Assembly: GCF_900963305.1 (NCBI RefSeq)
Contig: NC_042518.1
Span: 2,025,548 to 2,089,547 of the forward strand
Source of the DNA: Echeneis naucrates
Lineage: Eukaryota > Chordata > Actinopteri > Carangiformes > Echeneidae
Reading direction: 5' to 3'
Length of the DNA stretch: 64,000 nt
In this document: positions 43,461 through 64,000 of the stretch, piece after piece
Position numbering within the stretch: the stretch's first letter is position 1
Layout of the letters: the number at the start of each line of letters is the position of its first letter
The notes under the pieces: model-generated
What the model was told of the DNA's origin: nothing
Database searches by the model: none
Seen by the model: the letters and a program-made list of their open reading frames with translations, nothing else
Translations under genes and position numbers: made by a program

Positions 43461-44737
43461 TTTATTACATACAATATACACACAACCTGCAACACAGGTT
43501 GTGTGTAGACTTAAGGATGGTGGGAGGCATTTTTCATGTAAAATGAGAAGCAATTCATTGGGACAGAGGAAACTGTTGAAGTTATTTTACAGCAAATGAT
43601 AATAAATGGCAAATAAAGTCTAATAAATAGTAAATTTAAACGTACAACAAAATTAAAACAGCATCTTCCCTACTGCTTGTCATTTCAGACACCAGAGCAC
43701 AACAAGAAAATACAAACCATACATGATATACACAGTATTAACATCAATGATGACTGCTGTCAGGGAAAAAGAGCTGATGTGGATGGGAAATAAAGAAATG
43801 CAAGAGGTGATATTATTATAAAAACAATGTCTGCTGGTTGTGCGTTTGTCATTTACAAGAACCTGTGGAATTCTTCAGGTCCTTAAACGGAACATTCTGT
43901 TATATTGTGATATATAGTTTTTATATATGAGTGACCCTAACCCGTTTCTGTCATTCTAAACTTAGCTTTGCTTGCCTCCCTTTGAAAGCCTGAAGGTGAC
44001 AAAAATCCTGCTAGCACCTTTAAAGTTATGATGGAGATTCAACCAAAAACCACAACTACAGTCTTTAATAATCTTTAAAACTGTGACAACATGTAGTTCA
44101 GAGAATTATCAGTCTTATTATAACCATTTATAAGAACCTTCGTCTCACTCATCTTTGTGCTAAGCTAAGCTAATCGCCTTTGGCAGATATCTACTGTAAA
44201 GGGAGTCAGATCAGCATATTTCCCAGTGTGTCAGATGATTCCTTGAATTGTTGTATTACTGATTGTCAAGAACCATAAAGTAGGAGGAGTAGAGGTTGTG
44301 CATTAAAATGCTGGTAACGACAACAGCAACGTACTTTTCTCATCAAGAGCAGACTCACTATTCTCTGATATCAGGCAAGTTTAAAGAATTTCAGGCATAC
44401 AGGAGCATTTTAAGTTTGGTTATAAAATGATAAATCAACACAGTTATAAAAAGGAAATGAAATAAGTACACTAAGGGAACAACTCTCCAAACTCTTCTGC
44501 AGAAACCTCAGGGCCAGTTTTCAGGAATGTTAAAGCATGTTGTAATTGCAACAGTTTAAGATCTATAACTATTACGCTCAAAGTGAGCTTATCAATCATT
44601 CCTGTCAACCCAGAGCAGTGAATTCAAAACAGATATAAGCAGAATTAATGTAACCAGCTGGAAATCCACTGTGGGAAAATGCTGTTGTAAAACAGAAACA
44701 AATTGACGGGGAAGCTTTGCGGTGGTATAAATCCAAA
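43461..44737 (-). other. 3'UTR of the SLC1-type transporter
   Basis: From the stop codon at 44738 the minus strand runs about 1.3 kb to an AATAAA (TTTATT on plus at 43461-43466). A perfect 13-bp inverted repeat (43477-43489 and 43495-43507, loop of 5) lies just upstream of that signal in the transcript. Confidence 0.55.
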
Positions 44738-58384
<13,647 letters not shown>

Positions 58385-58470
58385 GGTTTCCAGGAGGATG
58401 GGCCGTGATGACAGAATGACTTAATCTCCCAGAAGAGCAGGCTTTGATTACTGTAAATGAGCCCAAGCTG
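58385..58470 (-). other. Probable 5'UTR part of first coding transporter exon
   Basis: Upstream of the ATG at 58384 (context AAACC before ATG, A at -3) the minus strand has a plausible acceptor, CCTTTTATCTACAG, ending at 58471. The first coding exon may thus span 58470-58363. A second acceptor, CATTTACAG, lies 20 bases further in. Confidence 0.35.
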
Positions 58471-58785
58471 CTGTAGATAAAAGGTGTACATACCATCAGA
58501 GCGAGACACGACACAGCCGCCTCACCCACCAGATCTCTGTCTGGCTGTCACAGAATCACCAATCCCTCTACTGGTATCCACTTATGGCCGTCCACATTAA
58601 TGATCCAACCAGGTCTCTAACCAATCGTGGATGTCAATTCAAGATCAGACAGATGCATGTTGGCTATAAGTCGCCATCCCTCCCAATCTGCCTGCCTTGG
58701 ATCTTAACTCACAGCAAAGGAAGTTTATTTCTGACTCAAAGTAAACAATAGAATCTGAATGTGCCCTGACGAAATTTATTTAGTC

Positions 58786-58790
<5 letters not shown>

Positions 58791-58819
<29 letters not shown>
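58791..58819. repeat. Poly(A) tract, 29 bases
   Basis: Uninterrupted A run on the plus strand. It could be the tail of a retroposed element, but the flanking sequence shows no recognisable body. Confidence 0.9.
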
Positions 58820-59802
58820 CAGCAAATAGCGTAGTGCAACATGCCTGCAAATTTACAATCTCCTCTAAAACGCAACCAAAAATGTCGATCTGCGAAAACA
58901 CACTGGGTCTATTCCCATAATTGACTTCTTTTTTTACATTTCATTGACTATATTGAATGAAAATAATTACTAGTTAGCCTTAAATCCACTGATTTTAATT
59001 TGTTAGAAAGTTTAGCTAGTATCAGACGACAGTAATGACAGTTACTGACGGGATGTATACAATTATGAGCCGGTAACATGTAGCTGTATGATAATCTAAT
59101 AAAATGAAGCGAAAATCATAAATAATAATAAAAAAAAAAAAAATAGAACTTGATCTTTTTTTTTGTGGTGTTTCACATCTGCATGTGTGTGCGTTTGTAA
59201 CTGTGTGCTGGTGCCTGTGTGTCTCAGAGGATTATTTCCAATGGTTGATTGTTTGGTGTGAGCTTTGCAAAGGGATCGAGATATAATCCTCAGCCCACCC
59301 CTCCATCCTTCCCTCATTCAGCGGAGGGAGATCAGGATGGTCACTGCAGCAACACAACGCTGAGCTACAACACATTACAAGATGTGCTGCTGTCGAACGC
59401 ACAACTGGTTAGAAATAAATAAATATGAAGATTGAACTGCAATCTTAAATTTAAAATCTACAAATGTATTTGTTTCCATTAAGGAAAAACGTTTAATATT
59501 CAATATCAAAAACGAAGCAAGGAAAACCTCTTTCAGGACTTCTTCAGAAGCTCCGCCCCCTAAATGTACTGTATGGATGATTACGGCCACATGTAGAGCA
59601 TCTTATACAGCCTGTTTGTGGATACTCTTTCTCATAGCTGAGCAAAGCTTAACCTGTCAAAACAGCATTTTGAATGATCTACATTTTTAACACACACAAA
59701 AAAGGTGCACTCACACAATAATTCAATACGAACTGAAGCTTGTTTGTTTGGACACTTTTTACTCTTTTGCTCAAAAATGAAAAAAGTTTCAAAAGACTCA
59801 AT

Positions 59803-59859
59803 AAAACTATCATAGCTCAGAGTTTTGTAAGACACAAAACTCTGAGCTATGATAGTTTT
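59803..59859. repeat. Perfect 26-bp inverted repeat with 5-nt loop
   Basis: Arm 59803-59828 begins AAAACTATCATAGCTCAG, and arm 59834-59859 is its exact reverse complement. The loop is AAGAC. No mismatch is seen in either arm. It lies about 1.4 kb upstream of the first transporter coding exon. Confidence 0.95.
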
Positions 59860-60237
59860 CTTACATAGTGAATAAATGCCACCTGTTTGACAAAACCTTA
59901 GTTGTAGTTCTTGAATGCTGAGTTACTCGATGTGATGGCCTGTTGTTTCAGCCACTCATGTAACAATTACACTTAAGTAAACCTCTGAAGATGCACATGT
60001 TGTAGATGAATAACAGTGTGAAGCACAACGTCTCTCTCAAACACACAGTCCTGAGTAGAGTGCTGCCTTATTCAACATATGCACAACTGCCAACAAACAC
60101 GTGTTTGCTAAACAGCATGAGGGTAAAACGATGCGTATTAACCCTTTAGGTCAATGTCAATCAGAGCTGGACTCTCATGAGTCAGTGTGTGTCCTCACGT
60201 CACATATCCTTTCACAGCCACATTACTGGTTTGTGTT

Positions 60238-60269
60238 ATTTTTATTTTTATTTTTATTTTTATTTTTTT
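60238..60269. repeat. (ATTTTT)n hexamer repeat
   Basis: Five near-perfect units ending in a T run. Confidence 0.9.
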
Positions 60270-61355
60270 GGATGATAAGTAAATCAAAGCTCTGATTACT
60301 TCATTGATTATGTGTATTATTCAATATAATATTTTAAGCACTAAATAGATGTCTCTCCTATGCACACAGTAAAATATCAAATGCATTTTAAAAATGGCTG
60401 TCATGACTTCCTGCAGCTCAATCTGGTTCTTCAACTGTTTAGTTTTTCTCAAAAATTGCCCATTTGCAATGACTGCCACTTGCAAATATTTACTGACTAA
60501 AGCATTAGTCAGGTAAATGTTTCAGAGTTGAAAGGATGTTTGGAGAAAATAAAAAAGGGAACAAAGGAAGAAACAACCAGAAGGTTTCGGGATTTGTGCG
60601 TGTGTCATCACCAATATTTGAAATTGAGTCGATGTGTAATGTAAGTAAGAGAGAAGGTTTGAGCTTGTGTGTGAGTAAGTTTCACATGTGTTTCCTGATT
60701 TAGTCCTGCATCTGTGTGTGTGTTTGTGTGTCCACGTGTCCACCCCCCCAGTGATAATCTGAGTGTATTAATCTGTTGTTTGAACTCCTTAAGCACAGAC
60801 TGTCTATCACATCTGCTCCCTTCACCCTTGTAAACCGTTACTATTTATAAACTCTCTCTTTCTCCCCTTCTTTCTCCTCTTTTTCCTTTTCGATCCATCA
60901 CTGCCCGTCCATCGCTCCTCACTCCAGCTGGACTGATCTTCACACACCTATTTCCCTCTGTACAGTAAATCCACTTTCTCACTGGCCAAGAGGCGCATTG
61001 GAAATTCCTTAAATCTCCCTAATCCCCTTCTCTCTGACAGCAGACAGCGTGCAAACACAATGCCGATAACTGAGAAGATATTAACACGACCCACACACCC
61101 AAACAAGAAAATTTAAATCACCTCTCGAGAAAACTTTAGAAGAAAAAAAAAAAAAAAAATCAGACAGCTCATTCTAAATCATTGGAAACAAAAATTTTAC
61201 TTGACACAGTCAGCCAACAGACCATAAAAGACCATAAATGACGCCACTCTGACACACCTAACAAATCAAAATCAGAGGTGAGAAACGGTGTGAAAGGATG
61301 CTGAGAGGGGGAGTGGAAAAAATACATTTTTAAAAAATGGGGGAATCAGGCTTAC

Positions 61356-61432
61356 CTGCTGTGTGATGCTGTCTCCCATCTGACAAGAGCAAGGCATCGG
61401 GGGAGCGATGTGGAGAGAGGAGGGACGTAGAG
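61356..61432 (-). other. Candidate upstream non-coding exon of the transporter
   Basis: On the minus strand, 77 bases are flanked by a strong acceptor (CTCTCCTTTTTCAG) and a consensus donor (CAG|GTAAGC). Both signals face the transporter gene's direction. It contains ATGs (for example ATGCCTTGCTCTTG), so if joined to the exon at 58470 it would start an upstream ORF that ends in a TGA overlapping the main ATG. No transcript evidence is available here. Confidence 0.35.
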
Positions 61433-61544
61433 CTGAAAAAGGAGAGGGGACGGGAGGTGATGTCAGATGATGTCTTTGCGTCATCTGAGAAAATTTGCAG
61501 ATTAATACAACAGCTTGATGCTCGGAGCGTCACCATCCCACCCC

Positions 61545-61566
61545 ACCTCACCTCACCTCACCTCAC
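61545..61566. repeat. (ACCTC)n pentamer repeat
   Basis: Four to five perfect pentamer units. Confidence 0.85.
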
Positions 61567-62966
61567 CCCCCGATCGCTGCCTCATTCACTGACTTCTGTC
61601 AGATTCGTTTACTTTCTCTTATTCCTAATTGTGAAAATGACACAATTCATTGACAATTTCAGGAATTTCAGCAGTACTGTCTTATCAAGGAGGGAGATCT
61701 GGAAACCAGTGCACATGGGGTAGATGGGGGGTGTGCCTGAGGGGGTGTAATGGTTACCCTCCCTTCCACCGGAGGGCGCTATGGCTCTGCCCTGAGTGAA
61801 TAAATCTGTACAGTAGCCTCCCTCTGAAGGATCCTCTGACAGATATCAGTGTCAGTCCAAAGTGCTCGGAGGCCCGTGGGCGGAGCTGTCACATACTGCA
61901 CATTCAAGGCTCTGGCTTTTTCCATGAACCACGACACTTTATCAATACACAGAATTACTGTGGAGATGAACCGATAAAGAGTTTCAGGTTTGTCGCAGCA
62001 GCGGTCCACTCAGCGACCTGTGACTTCATTTATGAGCGTCACCTCACAACTGTCGATCGTGATGTTGCATTACAGCGTGACTTTACAGACATCATTACGC
62101 AAACACTCATCGGTGTGGTATGAAACTGGCAAATACATGCAGAACCAGGACTAGATGAGATAAACCATTTTTGTCACACAGAAGTGCTTGTTTGGAAAGA
62201 CTATTTTTGATTGGTTGATTGAATCTCTGGTTCTATGTCACTGGATGCCAACACTCCTCTAATTTTAGTTACACAGGATGCAGATATTGCATTTATGAAA
62301 TATTTAGGTCAGTAAGACATTCAGAATGTAAGTAAAATCCCAATTTTTTACTGTTGAGCATTTAAAAATTATTAGAAAACTGGTTTTAAACAGAAACTAC
62401 ATTGTGGTTAAGAACAGATATTTTCTAGTATTTTCTATATTGATAATAATTAAACCTTTAATTGAAATGCTTTTTTAAATGACTGCAGTTGTGACTACAG
62501 ACCAAATGGGTCCAATCGGTGCACAATAGGGAGTACATTAATTAATGTTTATGACTACATTATAGCAAGCTCTAAAATATTTACTGCTTAAATGGGGGTT
62601 AATGGGGTATTATAAAGTTATTATTGAATGAATTCAGCGTATTATAAAGCACAAACGTAACCAAAAAGCACAGCCACACACAGCCACACACACACACCAA
62701 GTCCCACAGGAGTGACAGATGGAGAGGGGCAGGATGGGAACAGGGGTTCGTACAATTGGGCCGGTGCCTCCATTGTGCAGTAGGTGCGCTGTAAGTCTAT
62801 CCTCTACTAATTGCCAGAGCAGTTCAAACACAAAGTCTGCCTCTGAAATCCAACCCTGTGGGGTGTTGTACCATGAGTAAAGTTTACAATGTGTTACATT
62901 TTTCCCTTGGCAAAAAAAGGACAAAAAACAGACTATGGAAGAAGAGGAGAGGGGATGTGCAGGAGC

Positions 62967-63006
62967 GGGGTGGGGGGCAGGGGAGGGAGGGAGGGGGGGG
63001 GGGGGG
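62967..63006 (+). repeat. G-rich tract with G-quadruplex potential
   Basis: At least five runs of three or more G separated by one or two bases, ending in a run of about 14 G. It lies next to a more GC-rich stretch (63080-63470) that may be a distal promoter or first exon of the transporter; I see no defining signal there. Confidence 0.7.
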
Positions 63007-64000
63007 CACAGGGCTGGGTGAGGTGTGGAATCAGTCAGCGAGGTGGAAGACGTAACTGTAAATAGATCTTTCACTATTTAGGCTGTAGGTCTAATCCGGG
63101 CGCATCCAGACTGCAACGAATCTCTGACAAGGGAATGAGAGTGAAGCCGCTGTAGGTGGATTGAGTCCTGTAAGGAGACACCGAGGAGGGACAGATAAGG
63201 AGACCAGGAGGAGTGATCGAGAGGCGATCTGGGCAGAGAGGCAGCGAGCTGCTGTAAGAGGAGAGGGACCGGCGATGCAGATGATGTAAATAAGACGAGG
63301 AGAGTGTGTGACGGCTGCGTGGTGGTGTCCGAAGCCGTTTCATAAACTGACAATCACCCGGCTCCTGCCCGCGTGTATGTCCAACATAACGCAAAATCTA
63401 AACGGACAGACTCGGCGGCTCGGGCAGGCTGCCAGGTAACGCAACGCACCAGCTTGACTTCTGCGCCCATCTGAAGCTGATTGTCATTAAGCATTAAAGA
63501 AAATTACCGAACTAAGCCCTCCACTCCCCCTAATGAGGGCTTTGCAGCGCTGATGCTCTCATATTCCTCCACCCGTCCAAAACCATTTTCCTGAAGGTGA
63601 ACATTCCAAACACTAACTTCAGTTTTGCACAGGAAAGACTTGTAGGCGCATGTGTTGTTTGTTTGTCAGAGCAGTGGTGTGTCAGCTCAGGCATGTATAT
63701 GTGTGCGTGCATACTTTCCTCACTGTGCATGTGTGTTGTTTGTGTGTTTACGTGTGGTCTGGCTCCAGACTCTGTCACTCATCCTCCCTGACCTTTAGTA
63801 AGCTGTGAAATTTAATTTCAGGCTTGGGTTGCTTTTTCTGCACACTCCTACACCTGTGCCAAATATGTCCGTGGGGTAGTTGGACAGAAGCTGGAGCGCT
63901 GCAGCCAGGGAGACGTCTAAAACGGACTGAGGGCCCGACAGACAGGAGGTGACACATTAATCCCTCGCCCATAAATCCCCCTGGTGAACGACCTGACCTT

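Larger units (their letters stand above)
59860..64000. other. Upstream DNA of the transporter, no coding gene seen
   Basis: Apart from the simple repeats, the candidate exon and the G-rich tract listed separately, this region shows no exon chain. Minus-strand open frames at 63074-63394 are GC-rich and overlap in several frames, which suggests composition rather than coding. Confidence 0.5.

Noticed and set aside
63074-63394. Minus-strand Ser/Pro/Leu-rich frames in a GC-rich block
   Set aside because: Several frames are open at once, which reflects composition; possibly 5' untranslated DNA of the transporter.

Overview
The window is vertebrate nuclear DNA, most likely from a ray-finned (percomorph-type) fish. 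The genes have many short GT-AG exons, the intergenic DNA carries fish-type SINE, LINE and Tc1-like debris, and the proteins are close to vertebrate orthologues. I rebuilt eight protein-coding genes exon by exon and checked that the reading frame holds across every junction. There is also one nuclear tRNA gene. I see no prokaryotic features, CRISPR array, origin or intact virus-like element.

Layout, left to right. (1) 330-5351, plus strand: the 3' part of a progranulin gene (grn) with seven granulin domains; its first exons lie outside the window. (2) 6853-10721, plus: rundc1, five coding exons. (3) 12364-12435, plus: tRNA-Asp(GTC) with a Pol III terminator. (4) 13438-15370, plus: rpl27, with a 5'TOP-like start. 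(5) 15795-16640: an antisense fragment of a non-LTR retrotransposon in which one stretch has become a minisatellite. (6) 17220-20232, plus: ifi35, with a consensus ISRE just upstream. (7) 21677-27191, minus: bcat2. (8) 27894-31972, minus: hsd17b14, carrying a small DNA transposon in its last intron. (9) 33776-37822, plus: kcna7 (Kv1.7), with non-coding 5' exons and one coding intron. (10) 38000-43450: a gene-poor, AT-rich stretch with old repeats. (11) 44738-58384, minus: an EAAT2-like glutamate transporter (SLC1 family) with 12 coding exons and an unusually long C-terminal tail. (12) 58385-64000: upstream DNA of that transporter, with one probable non-coding exon and simple repeats.

Neighbours. 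In human, rundc1, rpl27 and ifi35 lie together on 17q21 (grn is on the same arm), while bcat2, hsd17b14 and kcna7 lie together on 19q13.33. The window therefore appears to join two ancestral blocks between ifi35 and bcat2. The genes do not form one pathway: they cover growth-factor/lysosomal function, ribosome, interferon response, mitochondrial amino-acid catabolism, steroid/alcohol oxidation, K+ channel and glutamate uptake.

I do not see a wholly new biological system. The most noteworthy items are the SP/RS-repeat tail and the short extra N-terminal coding exons of the transporter, the LINE-derived minisatellite, a perfect 26-bp hairpin at 59803-59859, the CXXC-to-CXXS change in bcat2, a GC-AG intron in hsd17b14, and the ISRE at ifi35. 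Exon ends were read by eye from splice signals and frame; transcript ends are less certain.
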